A DNA stretch of 64,000 nucleotides. It comes from Posidonia oceanica (Eukaryota; Streptophyta; Magnoliopsida; Alismatales; Posidoniaceae). The stretch is taken from NCBI GenBank assembly GCA_037176725.1, contig JAZBRS010000026.1, positions 103,647,501 to 103,711,500 of the forward strand, read 5' to 3'. Positions 1 through 10,798 of this stretch are shown piece by piece. Numbering within the stretch: the first letter of the stretch is position 1; the number at the start of each line of letters is the position of its first letter. The notes below the pieces were generated by a model that saw only the letters and a list, made by a program, of their open reading frames with translations, ran no database searches and was not told the DNA's origin. The position numbers and the translations under genes were made by a program.

Positions 1-2114
1 GCTAGCAGTCCACCTGAGCAGAGGCCTTCATCGCCGGAGACAGGCAAGATCGACAAAACAAAACTTGAATTAAACATCGCGGAGCTAAGCATGGCTCAAC
101 GCGGAAGAAAAAACATGCATTCAGATTAAAAAATGGTTGGGTGAGTCCCAAGATACAATGGCCGGAAGTTGGCAGACGAACTGATCGGAGTTGCAGTCGA
201 GTCACCGGCCAGGATGGCGATAGGCCTGCAACTCTAGTAGCTCAAACTGCCAAGTTTGAGGTCGGATCTGGAACTCACGAGCTAACGAAACAAAAACCCA
301 TTCACATAGACATACAGAGCATTCATCCATGAGTACACAGGAACAAAAATAACATGAAATGGACAAGTGAGTGGCAAGATATCACGACCGGAAGTTGGCC
401 GGAGGACTGGCCCGAGTTGCAGCCGAGTCGCCTGTTAGACAGGCGGCTGGATGCAACTCGAGTTGCCCGGACAGCCATCTTCCTGACCAGATCTTGGACT
501 CACAAGCTTGCAGAAAAATAAACCATTCACGCAGTTGTATAGAGCACTAAATAGAGATTGTAAAAATGTACAGAACATGTAAAAAGGGGCTTCGAGGTGG
601 CCGAAGCAACACCTCAAAGTCGGTTGGCAGGCTAGCTACGTTGTAGGTCAGTCGCTGGCCACACCGGTGCCTGACCTGGCAGTCCGATGGACGGACTTCA
701 ACTCCAGAATTTACCACGATGGCGAAGCCTAAAATGCCGATGATGGTCCTGGAAGCTTGCCGGCGCTTCCAGGAATCCAACCACGCCTTCGATGTGGAGA
801 ATGGTGGACCGACGTGGTCCACCCACCTTCGCTCGATTCGGCCGCCGTCCTCCTAAAAGCTCCGGCCATGGGAGTAGCCGAACGCACGGGGAGGTGGTTG
901 GGAAGCCTTTGGGCACGAAGAAGGATGCGGGAGTGCATCCTGAAGCCAAGGGGGGAGGCCTGTGCCTTTGTCCCGCCCTCGCCGGTGCTTCGCCAGAGTT
1001 GGCAAATGGCTAAGGCCGTTGGGTCGGCCGAGGTCGCGGGGGGAAGAGGAAACTAGCTAGAAGAAGAGGGGAGAGGTCCGGGAAGGTTCCCAAACCCTCA
1101 AAATGGCAATGCACCTAGGGAGCCTACCTTTGCGATGTGCCGGAGTTGGCGGGCTTAGTCGGAGTCCTCACCAGAGCTGGGGAAGAAGACGCGACGAAGG
1201 GGCGGCGAAGGCACGGGAAGGCTCAGGAGAAGTTGGAAACGCACCAAGGGGAGTCGAGGAAGCTCTCTGGTCTCTCAAACGCACTCGGGAAGCAAAGGAG
1301 GAGGAGTTGGAGGCTTGGGAAAAGTGAGTGGTGAGGTGGGTTTGGTAGTAAGAAGGGGGTTTTGTTCGTTGGCAACCACCGCACCCGAGGGAGGGGGATC
1401 TGACACGCACAGAGGCGGTGGTAGTGAGGGCACGTGAGGAGGTCCAGAGGCCAAGGAAGTAAGTGTCCTAGGGGTTGGGGCCGACGAACGATGCCGGTGG
1501 TAGGGTTGATGGACGACCGTTCAGTGAGGGGTTGTGAGTGCGGTTTAGCCGCCGGCGAAGAGGTGACTGGTGGCAGGAAGTAAGTGGCGCTTGTTGTGTA
1601 GCGCGTGGAGGTAGTGAGGTAGTAAGTGCGGAGGGGACGTGCGTGGTAGGAGACCGACAGCCTGTGGCAGGGAAGCTTGGGAGGTCTGCAGATTTACAGT
1701 CGAGTCGCCCTAGCACCTGGCGCCTGACTCAGTCACCCCTAGTCCTGGCGACCGAGGTCAGTCGCCTGTGCATGTGGCGACCAGATGTGCAATCCAGTGA
1801 CCTAGGCTGCTAATGGGCTGGGCTTAGGTTGGAGGTTAAGGTTGCTTTGGAATGGACTTGGGTCATGGAATGGGTTAGGTTATGAGATGGGCTTGGGCTT
1901 ATTTTGGGTTGGAAATTGGGTTGAATTTGGGTTGAATTATGAGTTGGATTATGAGTTGGATTTATGGTTGGAAATTGGGTAAGGTTTTGAATTAAGTTTG
2001 GGAAATGAAATTGGATTGGGTTTGGGTAGGATTTGGATTGGATTTGCCGCACCTTCTTCTGAGCCATCTTCCAGAAATTCTCCAGCAAAAGCCTGTCAAA
2101 ATGGGGTGTCTACA
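1..2114 (-). repeat. 3' LTR of element A, partial
   Basis: This matches 21612-23665 nearly throughout and ends, like that copy, in GGGGTGTCTACA. On the minus strand it therefore starts TGTAGACACCCC. By comparison with the other LTR about 940 bases are missing beyond base 1. Bases 55-114 (60 bp) are absent from the other LTR. The LTR has two degenerate internal units of roughly 225 bp, each with a CCGGAAGTTGGC stretch (near 158 and 390). The long frames on both strands are shadows without recognisable domains. Confidence 0.93.
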
Positions 2115-2126
2115 GATGCCCCTCCC
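2115..2126 (-). other. Polypurine tract of element A
   Basis: The minus strand reads GGGAGGGGCATC immediately before the 3' LTR begins with TGTAGACA. This is the expected position of the plus-strand primer. Element B has the identical tract at 51245-51256, and the sequence beyond it stays similar for about 150 bp. Confidence 0.85.
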
Positions 2127-2619
2127 TGAGCGAGGTCAAACGTAGCAAGACCGTGGCTCAGGGGTGACAAGACACCCCATCCTACACTGGCAAGAGCACA
2201 AATTGCTATTGGCGTGAGTCACTTATTCGACGGATGCATCGAAGGTCGCGACTCGTTGCCACAATGCAACATGCAGATGTGGATGCGACATGCTGATGCA
2301 ATGCAATGCATGCTATGACCGTCCTGCCTGGCCACGGTGGTTCTCACAACACTACCATAGCTCGCGATGCGATCGTGCTGTGAGAGAGAGGGGAAGCCGC
2401 GGTCAATAGTGAATCCAAGGAAAAAACTCGACTCGAGAACACCAAGAAAACACGAAGAAAATAAAGAAGATAAGACAAAATAGAGTCGCCACCTAGTCTA
2501 TTATCGGGAAAACGAGGAAAACCAAGGAAAGCATAGGAAACAAGCACATGAATGCAATGCTATGCAAAATGTGTGACTCGTGCCAAGCATGAAGGCAAAA
2601 TGGTTATTGCGGATCCAAA

Positions 2620-2690
2620 GAAAGGGTAAGGACTCCTATTACGTGCGGAGAAGGTGTTAGGCACCCCCGACACGCCCAAGGAATCGGTCT
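2620..2690 (-). other. Conserved LTR block of the A/B/D group
   Basis: A near-identical block occurs in the 5' LTR of A at about 20960-21030. Its core, AAGGACTCCTATTAC, is followed by GGTGTTAGGCACCCCCGACA. The LTRs of B keep only the first part (near 50424 and 58940). Conservation between LTRs that otherwise differ suggests a promoter or RNA-processing element, but the sequence does not say which. Confidence 0.6.
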
Positions 2691-3921
2691 TTCTTGGCTA
2701 TTTGCTCGCATTTGTAGGAATTTCGGCAATGATTGCCTTTAGCTATACGCCTAGGGGGTGATGAATGCTATGCCATGCTTGATGCTTTAAATGCCTAAAT
2801 GCCTGAATGCCATGCATGGAAATTAAACATGCAGCCTATGTGCTCAGCAGCACTACCTGTGTTCCGAACCGGGTGAACCCTGGCTTGTGAGAATTCTAGG
2901 TAGTAAGCATCACTGTCCTAATGCAAATGCAGGTGATAAAACAAAATACCAATAAAACCACGCAATGCAAGTATACGACATGCAAAGGGGAAACAAAACG
3001 TTAAATAAAACCACGCAATGCAAGTGTGAAACAAGCAAAGGGGAAAGGAGACAATGGTAGAAAAGTCAAGTAAAACCACGCAATGCAAGTGTAAAACAAG
3101 CAAAGGGGAAGAAAACAGGGGCGGAAAACCTTAATCTACATGCACAAGAAAACAGGACGCGAAAACAATGCATGCAGTGCAAGTGACAGGCAATAAGTGA
3201 TTTAGATGGACTTATCTTGAAGATCTGAGGCCTGATCTAAGATAACTTTGGTTAGAATGAAAGATCATTCAACCAGGAATATCTGGATAGTTAGATCATG
3301 AAAATCCAACGGTCCAATCAAAAGTTATTTAGGTTACAAGTCAGATGGCTCAAGGGCCAGAAAAATGATCTAAGTGGGGGCCTAGGTGCAAATTACCCCT
3401 ATGTGTGTGCAATGTAGGGTGTACTACATGTTATGAGGCTAACAATGCTTAGTAGGATGCAAGGGAGCTATATGCAATGGCTTAAAGGTGCTATGAATGC
3501 AAGAATGCAAATACAAGGACCTAAGTGCAATTTAAAGAAACTGCAGGGGCCTACATGCAATGTTGTGGCAAAAGTATGCAATGCATCAGTTAGGGTGCAA
3601 ATGTGAACTAATGATGCAATTGTGGCAAGTATGCAGAAGTAAGATGCAAATGAAATAAAAGAATGCATGCTACAGCAAAAGGTAGGGACCTATATGCAAT
3701 ACAAGAAAACTATAGGGTTTATATGCAAAGCGGAGCAAAACATGAATGCATGCAATGTTTGGGCCTATGTGCAGTTTAGAAAACATGCTGGGCTAATATG
3801 CAATGCAAAATAAACATGCAAGCAGTTAAAATTAGGATTAACATGCAAATAGCACAAATTATTGGACTAAATTGCAAAAGCAAGGCAAACAGGCAAGCAT
3901 GCAATGATCTTAACATTTTTA

Positions 3922-4735
3922 GACTAAATATGCAATTAGAACAAACTATTGTCCTTTACTACAATGCAATATGGTTTAAAATGCAACTTAAATGGCATTC
4001 AAATGCGTAGAGGACTAAAATGCAAATAAAACAAGTTATTGGACTAAACAACAATGCAATATAGTTTAAACATAATTTAAATAAGTGATTCAAAGCAAAA
4101 TGGACTGATATACAATTATGACAAGTTTCTGGGTTTTTATGCAATGCAATATAGTTTAAAGCAGAAATTCAATGAAATCTAAACTGCTGTTGGACTAATG
4201 TGCAAATAAAACATATTTTTGGATTTTTCTGCAATGCAATAAGGTTTAAAATAGAAATTAAATAATTGATTAACAGCAGATGAACTTAAATGCAATTACA
4301 ACATTTTTTTGGGCTTTTATGCAATGCAATAAGGTAAAATGCAAAATTAAATGACTGATTCACAATTGATTGGACTAACATGCAATTAAAACATATTTTT
4401 GGGTTTTTCTGCAATGCAATATAGTTTTAAAACATGATTTAAATGAAATCTACAATAGGATAGGACTGATGTGCAAATAAAATAAAAGACAGGATGAAAA
4501 AGCAATGCAATAAGGTAAAGATTAAAATTAAATGAATGATGTAACCAAACTTGAGGACTAAGATACAAATAAACTAAAACACAGTATTTAAATGCAATGC
4601 AATAAAGTTTAAATGTAGATTTAAATGAAATTTCAATTGACACAGGACCGAAACGCAAATAAACTAAACCTAAGGACCTAAATGCAATGCAGTAATCAAA
4701 AACAAAAATAAAAACACAACTTAATGGCTACAGTA
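3922..4735. repeat. 90-bp tandem repeat array inside solo LTR D
   Basis: The anchor GGACT/GACT-type words recur at about 3922, 4012, 4102, 4192, 4282, 4372, 4463, 4556 and 4645, a spacing of 89-93 bp. Each unit also holds GCAATGCAATA followed by an AAGTTTAAA-like run. Upstream DNA (3410-3920) is rich in the same ATGCAA words but without a clear period. No coding potential is visible. Confidence 0.8.
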
Positions 4736-5589
4736 TCTACAGTGCTCCCCGACCCCTCCGGCAAGGCTACGGCGAAGTGCTAGTGGACGCTGCTCTGCGG
4801 GCGACGGCGGAGTGCAGGCGGAGCTCGGCGGGGCTTCTGAACGTCCGACGAAGTGATCTGGAGGTGAGCGGAGGGGCGGCGAGTGGTCTAGAGTGAGCTC
4901 GACGCTGGAGAGCCAGCAGTCGTTGCCGAAGAAGAAGGGCAAGTCTGGCGAGGTGGGGAGGCACTGGCACGAAGCAAAACGCACAAAAAGAGGGCGAAAA
5001 AGCGAGAGACGGGCGAGGTGGAGCTCAGGGAAGGGACGGCTACCTGCAAGCATGCTCGAAAGTGGCTGACGACTGGCAGTGGGTGCGGCGGTCCGGCGAG
5101 GGCTCGCGAAGGCGTGCGAGGGACCGGGAGGCGCGCGGCGATGTCCGGGCAAGCTGCAGGTGCGCTAAGGGTGCTCCAAGTGCACCGGGAAGTCGGTTTG
5201 GTTGCCCGGAGCGGAATCTAGGATTTTGGGTGGCCGGAGTGGAATTCCGGTGGTCTGGGAGGTTGTGTGGCTCTCTCAGGCGTGTCTCCGGCTCTGTGAC
5301 CGTGGGAGGTTGGAGAAGGTGGTGATGAAGTGCTGGAGTGCTGGGGGGATTCTGGAGAAGCTAGGTGTGGATTCTCGAAGTCTGAATTTGTGAGGAGGTC
5401 GTTCCGTGGGTGTAAAGATTGGGAGGGATCCTTTGGTGCTGTGTGGAAGGTCATGGCTGTGTTGGTCCTTGGCCAAAGAGGTGGCAGGGCATGGTGGAGG
5501 TCGGCATGGGTCGTGGAGGTCGTGAGTTGATGGGAAGCTTGTTGAAAATGGAGGGAAAAATCAGGGGAAGGAAGCAAGTGTCGTGGCAA

Positions 5590-6000
5590 TGGAGAGGAGA
5601 AGAAGAGGAAGAAAAGGAAAAGGAGAAGGAGGGAGAGGAGGAGTCGGGCTGGGCCGAAGGTGGAAAAGAAAAAAGAAAGAAAAAGAAAAAGAAAGGAGGG
5701 GTGAATGCTGGTGGGCTAGGCCAGAGGTGGAAAGAAAAAGAAAAAAGAAAAGAAAGGGGGAAAAAGGGAGAAGAAGAAGAAGAAGAAGAAAAAGAAAAGA
5801 GGGGAAGAAAAGGAAAGGAGGAAAAAGGATGGGTTGGGCTTTGGAGAATAAGGAAAAAAAAGGAAAAAAGAAGAAGGGGAGAAGAGTTGGGTTGTGTGGG
5901 CTGTGGGTTGTAAAAGGGAAAAAGGAAAGAAATAAAGAAGGAAAAGAAGAAGGAGAATGGGAGGAAAAAGAAGGGAAGAAAAGAAGAAGAAAAGTGTTAA
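5590..6000. repeat. Purine-rich low-complexity tract in solo LTR D
   Basis: Almost pure A/G sequence produces long overlapping Lys/Glu/Arg-rich frames on the plus strand. Element B has the equivalent tract in both LTRs (about 50620-50985 and 59130-59500). It is a family feature and not a gene. Confidence 0.75.
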
Positions 6001-6004
6001 TGGG

Positions 6005-6250
6005 CTTGGGCCTGGTTTGGGTGTGACCTAGGGTTTTCTAGGTTTTAAGGTGTGGTTTCTACCTAGGTTTTCTAGGGTTTAGATCCTAGGGTTTCTAGGT
6101 TTTCTAGGGTTTTAAGCCTAGGGTTTCTACCTAGGTTTTTGTGAAGGCTCCTAGGGTTTTCTAGAGTTTTGATGGGAGATTCCTAGGTTTTGTTCTAGGG
6201 TTCTTAGGGTTTTAACCTAGGATTTTGTGAGTGGATTTTCTAGGTTTTCA
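6005..6250. repeat. CTAGGGTTTT-type tract near LTR end
   Basis: Irregular repeats of CCTAGGGTTTTCTAGG words occur here and at the same relative place in the two LTRs of element B (50995-51190 and 59515-59720). They resemble the plant telomere repeat TTTAGGG by composition only. Confidence 0.7.
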
Positions 6251-6307
6251 TTCCACTAGAGAGAGAGCCATTAGCACAAAAAATTGAAAAAATGGGGTGT
6301 CAACACA

Positions 6308-6640
6308 TGCTAATGCAATTAGTCTAGCATGCAATACTGCAAATGAAGAGGTGCGGAGTTGATGCAAAAGGATGCTAAGAAAATGCCGTGATGTAATGCG
6401 AGAATTTGGCGGTTAGTCTAAATTCACGCAAAAGGGACGCCGAACAAGAGTGATGGACTTGTCATCCGGGCAGTGAGGTCTGCCAGCCCAAAGAGGGGGG
6501 AAGAGATAGCTTGTCCCCACCTAGGACACAAGCGAAGCAGCTAGAGCTGTGCAAAGAAAGGGGGCAAAAATCTTGAAAAACTGCGAGAGGAGAGGGGCAT
6601 CTTCTCCCACCGAAGAAGGACATGCGGGACTTCGTCTGCT
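6308..6640 (-). other. Noncoding 3' region of element A beside the minisatellite
   Basis: This is the continuation of element A after the solo LTR insertion. It is rich in ATGCAA/GATGC words, as is the matching part of B near 51400-52150. No gene was seen. Confidence 0.5.
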
Positions 6641-6643
6641 TAG

Positions 6644-7560
6644 AACAAAGTCACGCGGAGGGCGTGATAAGCTTTCAGACTTATCAGACAGAGGTGATGA
6701 GTTTCGGATCATCAGTCGGGAAGATAGATGGTTTCGGAACATCAGTTGGAAGGAATAGAGGATTTCGCAGCATCAGCTGGAAAGATAGATGGTTTCGGAG
6801 CATCAGCCGGAAGGATAGATAGTTACTGGATATCAGCCGAAAGGGTGATAGTTACTGGATATTAGCTGAAAGGGTGCAATTACGGGAAATAGATGGTTTC
6901 GGAGCATCAGCCAGAAAAATAGATGGTTTCGGAGCATCAGCCGGAAAGATGGATGGTTTCGGAGCATCAGCCAGGAAGAATAAATGGTTTTAGAGCATCA
7001 GCCAGAGAGATAGATGGTTACGGGGCATCAACTGGAAGGGTAGATGGTTTCGGAGCACCAGCCGGAAAGGGTGATAGTTACTGGATATCAGCCGAAGAGG
7101 TACAATTGCGGGTGATAGTTATTGGATATCAACCGAAAGGGTGATGGTTTCGGAGCATCAGCTGAAAGATAGATGGTTTCGGAGCATCAGTCGGAAAGAT
7201 AGGTGGTTTTGGGACATCAGCCGAAAAGATAGATAGTTTCGGAGCATCAGCTAGAAAGATGGATGGTTTCGGAGCATCAGCCGAGAAGAATAAATGGTTT
7301 CGAAGCATCAGCCAGAGAGATAGATGGTTACGGGGCATCAGCCGGAAGGGTAGATGGTTTTGGAGCATCAGCCAGAAAGGGTGATAGTTACTGGATATCA
7401 GCCGAAGAGGTGCAATTGCGGGTGATAGTTACTGGATATCAGCCGAAAGGGTGATGGTTGCGGAGCATCAACCGAAGGATAGATGGTTTCGAAGCATCAG
7501 CCAGAAAGATAGGTGGTTTCGAGACATCAGCCGGAAAGATAGATTGATTGATAGACGATA
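6644..7560. repeat. Minisatellite with higher-order structure in element A
   Basis: Units of about 30 bp carry the core GGTTTCGGAGCATCAGCC and alternate with a variant carrying AGTTACTGGATATCAGCC. A longer period is visible: the block starting GAAGAATAAATGG near 6976 recurs near 7288 with the same order of variants, so about 312 bp forms a higher-order unit. Frames through it are repeat shadows. Confidence 0.85.
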
Positions 7561-7636
7561 AGATATCGGACTTATCAACCGGAGGCAGATGGGAACCCGT
7601 GATATCCAGGTATATCGACAGGGGAAGATAGGAAAA

Positions 7637-7717
7637 TGATACCATAGGACGGCTAAAAAAAGATGTCCCTGGTATCAAGATGATACCAGGGGACAATCGA
7701 AGCGCCCCTGGCATCGA
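7637..7717. other. Hairpin module shared by elements A and B
   Basis: Two adjacent units of about 40 bp each fold on themselves. The strongest stem is TGTCCCTGGTATCA (7664-7677) with TGATACCAGGGGACA (7681-7695), loop AGA. GATACCATAGGAC upstream and CGCCCCTGGCATCG downstream can pair as alternatives. Collinear copies occur in element B at 52515-52597 and 52758-52839 with compensating and neutral changes. It lies in the 3' noncoding part, outside any gene. Confidence 0.75.
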
Positions 7718-8076
7718 AAAATGAAGGATATGGACAAAGCTGACGTGTTTGTCAAGCGAGTAGTTAGGGGTACCAACCCGGCGAAGATCCAGGCGAGAGC
7801 GTGCAGCTGCTTGATGCGACTGCATGGGTCTACAGAGATTCTAGTATTTGGATTGATTGTGGGGGACTTTCCTGCATCATTTTGGCAGCAGGTCTGGCTA
7901 GGGTCCCTGCGGTATGTCTGGCAAGATGATAATATGCATGCACTGAGTAGTCTTGAAACACCAGTAGATGGCACAAAATATTTTTTGCATTGATTGGGCT
8001 TTCGATTACATGCCTGTGGCAGGCCAAAAGATACAGTATAATTCAGAAAAGCTAAACAAGCAACTGCACAAGTGCC

Positions 8077-9347
8077 CTAGCTGATCCGGGCCTTCTTTGA
8101 CTTTCTGGAGTCAGGGAATAAGGGGGCGCCAGGCAGGATCTCGTTGATGGGCCAGAGTTCCTGCACTCGGTCACGTACTCAGGAGCGCATCCTAAGCCTC
8201 TTGCAGCCACGATGTTTGTCGACCGCACTCCATGCTACATTAGGTTGGCCAGCTCTTTTGTTGCAGCAATTGAATTGAGAGGATATGTCTGGAGAAGCAT
8301 GGGTGCTATGCTGTCAACGAAAGCGCCCTGCCGGAAGCCAAATTGCCGCATGACTCTGATAGGGTGGTATTCCACACCCGCAGTGAATCCTGGTAGCACA
8401 ACCAGTCGCATGTCACAAGTGCTAAAGAAGACAGTGAATGGCTTAGCCATGGATGGGATGATACTCCAGGTTACTGCATCATCCGTTAGCTCTAATAGCT
8501 TCTCGTATTCCTCCTTGACACTCTTGATTGTCTTGGCATGGCCACTATTGCAATAGGCCTCAAAAGCATGCGCCTGGGGGTGCAAAAGGTCTATTTCCAG
8601 GTGAGCAGCTAGCCAGATCTGCACGAGTGCTCCGCAGCCGTGGAAGTGGCGGCAGCGATGCAAGATGCGGTCCAGTCTACGGTATGTCTCTGCCAAGACA
8701 ACTGGTGCCAGATCCATTTGCCGGGTCACCATAGCAAGTGCTATTTTAGCGATCTCGATGGCCATTGTCATCCGACCATGAGTGAAGATTAGCTCGCCTA
8801 GAAAGCAAGTGACAAATCCCCAGCGTCACAGCTCGTCTCCGAGTTCAGCACGCTTTTCCACAATTTCATCAAAGTATGCAGGGCAGAGCATGGGCATGGG
8901 CCCGCTGGTGCAAATCAGTCTTTGCTGGCAGCCTTGGGTAGAGAGCCCAGTTAGCTGGCTCAAGACTGCGATGTATCTATCACGCCTCACAAAGATAAGC
9001 GGTCCCATGATCTTGGAGAAGCTGCAGATCCGGTGCACTTCCTCCAGTGTGGGTGTCAGCTTCGTTCTGCCGAAACGGAAGATGTGGTGCGCCGATTTCC
9101 AGAACCTTGTGGCGGCGCACAGAAGGTGTCGACCCACTTCAACATCAGCGGCCCTCAGAAGTTTGTTTGGAATACCCCATATGCGTAGCTTTTCGCAGTC
9201 ATCTTTGGTGAGCTTGCCGATCCATTCTCTCAAGATGTCGGAGCAGTGTACCGGGGTCACTAGGGTTGGAAAACCCATTGCGCAGAGAGGAAATGCAGAT
9301 GGCTGTTGCAAAATCTTCGAGTACCTATTACCAATGCTGTAGATCAT
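8077..9347 (-). pseudogene. DUF7745 / plant-mobile-domain-like gene carried by element A
   Basis: Starting at an ATG (9347-9345), one frame runs about 370 codons to 8235, broken only by TGA at 8826-8828. A C-terminal stretch in another frame, with ELWPINEILPGAPLFPDS, runs on to a stop at 8077-8079. Family-like segments are KLTPTLEEVHRI, a WGFVTCFLGELIF hydrophobic stretch after the stop, APVVLAETYRRLDRI and FHGCGALVQIWLAAHLE; these fit the plant DUF7745 family, related to aminotransferase-like plant mobile domain proteins (recognised from memory, not searched). No catalytic role can be inferred. It lies between integrase and 3' LTR on the same strand as gag-pol, and B lacks it. The internal TGA could come from CGA by one C-to-T change. 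Confidence 0.7.
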
Positions 9348-10798
9348 CAGATTTCATACAAGCATATAATCACTGACTGATAAGCAGATTCTGAAGCTAG
9401 TAAAGCAGTTCAACTATGTTCAGCAGTTATCATTCAAAACAGAGAGACTTAAGTATATTCGAACAAAGGGACTTTTGTCTGCACCGGCAGGGGCTGGTAG
9501 GAGCTTTGGACCAGCGAAGCTTGGAGGAGGTCAACCCGTGCTTGGTATGAGTACTGTCTCAGAGTTGAGGCAAGTTTTGCAGAGCGAAATGATAGAAGGA
9601 GAAGGATGATTGATGATGCAGATATACATGATTTATGCCTAATATGTATGGCCCTCAATATACGGAGTGCTCTTGTGCCTGCTGTAGAGGAAGAGGGTGG
9701 TCCCTGACTCACTAGACTCTACTCAAACTCTTATCTTGTTGGTGGCGCTCTGGGAAAGGGTGTTGGTGGTGTTTGGTGGTGGTATAGAGAGGATAAGCTC
9801 CGTGCCAAACTCTCAAGGATTTACACCTACTCTTTTCTTTTCTCTCTTTTGCTTGCTCCCACATAGGTGTCCAGGATTTCCCCTATCCCTGGCCTGGAAA
9901 TGATGGGTTCCTAGTTTGAGGTCGGGGAGCTGCTGCTGGTCAAGGGTAGGCCCCAAGGGATTTGTAGATTGTACAGGCTTGGACTCTAATTCCTCTCTGA
10001 GGTAGGTACAAGGGGCGGGATTACGCTACTTGCCTTTATTTCTAGGGTTGACTTTTGTCTCCCTTTTTCTTTTTTTCTTTTTTTTTCTTTTCTTTTTTCT
10101 TCTTTTTTTTTCTTCTTCTCTCTTTTTTTTGGCTCACAGGTTTCCTCTATCCCTGACCTAGAGGCAACGGATGCCTGGTTTTAAGACAGCGGGCTAGGCC
10201 TTGCAAGGCTTGGATTCCCATATGTGAATTTTGGATCCTTCTCCAAGGCGAATTGGAGGGATAGGGTTGTACTACACACCTCTATCTCTAGGGCCAGCTT
10301 CAGTCTTCACCTTCTATTCTTTATTCTTGCGCCCATGCTTAGACATGTATTCTTTTCTGGCTTACACTCTCGGTTACACCCTAACATTTTTCCTCCCTCT
10401 AGAGGTGAAAGTCCTTGGGGGTTTAGGCATTTCGCCTGTGCTCACTGAATGATGGCTCCCTCATTAGCTAAGACATCTAAGTAGCGTCAGGTGAGGTAGG
10501 GTAGACTCCTTCCAAAGTAGGCAAGCACTTCCGGTTTTCATCACCTGGTCGATGATAATGCATGATGGATAGATGATGATGATGATTTTTTTGGTTTTTG
10601 AAGAAGATATGCTTGAGAAGGAAGAAATGCGTAGGGATGTACAGTAGTGAAAATGCAGGAGATAGAACAAGAGGATGTATGAAGATGTGCAGGGGTAGAG
10701 ATGCAATGGATGGAACAGAGAAGATATGCGGATGTACAGAGGTGAAGATACAAGAGACGGGATAGGAAAGAGGGATCTGCAAAGCGAGTTGTCCCGGG
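9348..10798 (-). other. Noncoding region between integrase and DUF7745-like gene
   Basis: No credible gene. It holds a polypyrimidine run (about 10063-10130) and repeated phrases such as CTATCCCTGRCCTRGA (near 9883 and 10152) with similar context, suggesting degenerate duplications about 260 bp apart. A GATGAT-rich stretch lies near 10555-10590. Confidence 0.5.

Larger units (their letters stand above)
2316..6307 (-). mobile_element. Solo LTR (family D, related to A and B) inserted in element A
   Basis: The insert is flanked by TGCTA at 2311-2315 and 6308-6312, runs from TG to CA, and has no internal genes. Its left part carries blocks shared with the LTRs of A and B: GAGTCGCCACCTAGTC near 2483, and a block near 2625-2690 that includes GGTGTTAGGCACCCCCGACA. 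Its right end, with a CTAGGGTTTT-rich tract and a GGGGTGTCAACA terminus, matches element B. The flanking microhomology is CATGCTA, so the exact ends could shift by two bases. A and B keep a polypurine tract next to this LTR end, but none lies here, which fits a solo LTR formed by LTR-LTR recombination. It is about 3,992 bp. Confidence 0.8.

Noticed and set aside
5419..6026. Long Lys/Glu/Arg-rich frames (up to 164 residues)
   Set aside because: They come from an A/G-only tract that leaves several frames open at once. No domain, and the frames are not conserved in element B.
6005..6250. Telomere-like TTTAGGG arrays
   Set aside because: The words are irregular CTAGGGTTTTCTAGG variants, found at the same place in B LTRs (50995 and 59515). 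They are part of the LTR, not interstitial telomere DNA.
6644..7560. CRISPR-like repeat-spacer array
   Set aside because: Units abut with no unique spacers, and this is plant DNA. It is a minisatellite.
8212..9342. Plus-strand frames (114 and 186 residues) opposite the DUF7745-like gene
   Set aside because: The minus strand gives one continuous family-like frame; the plus frames have no recognisable content.
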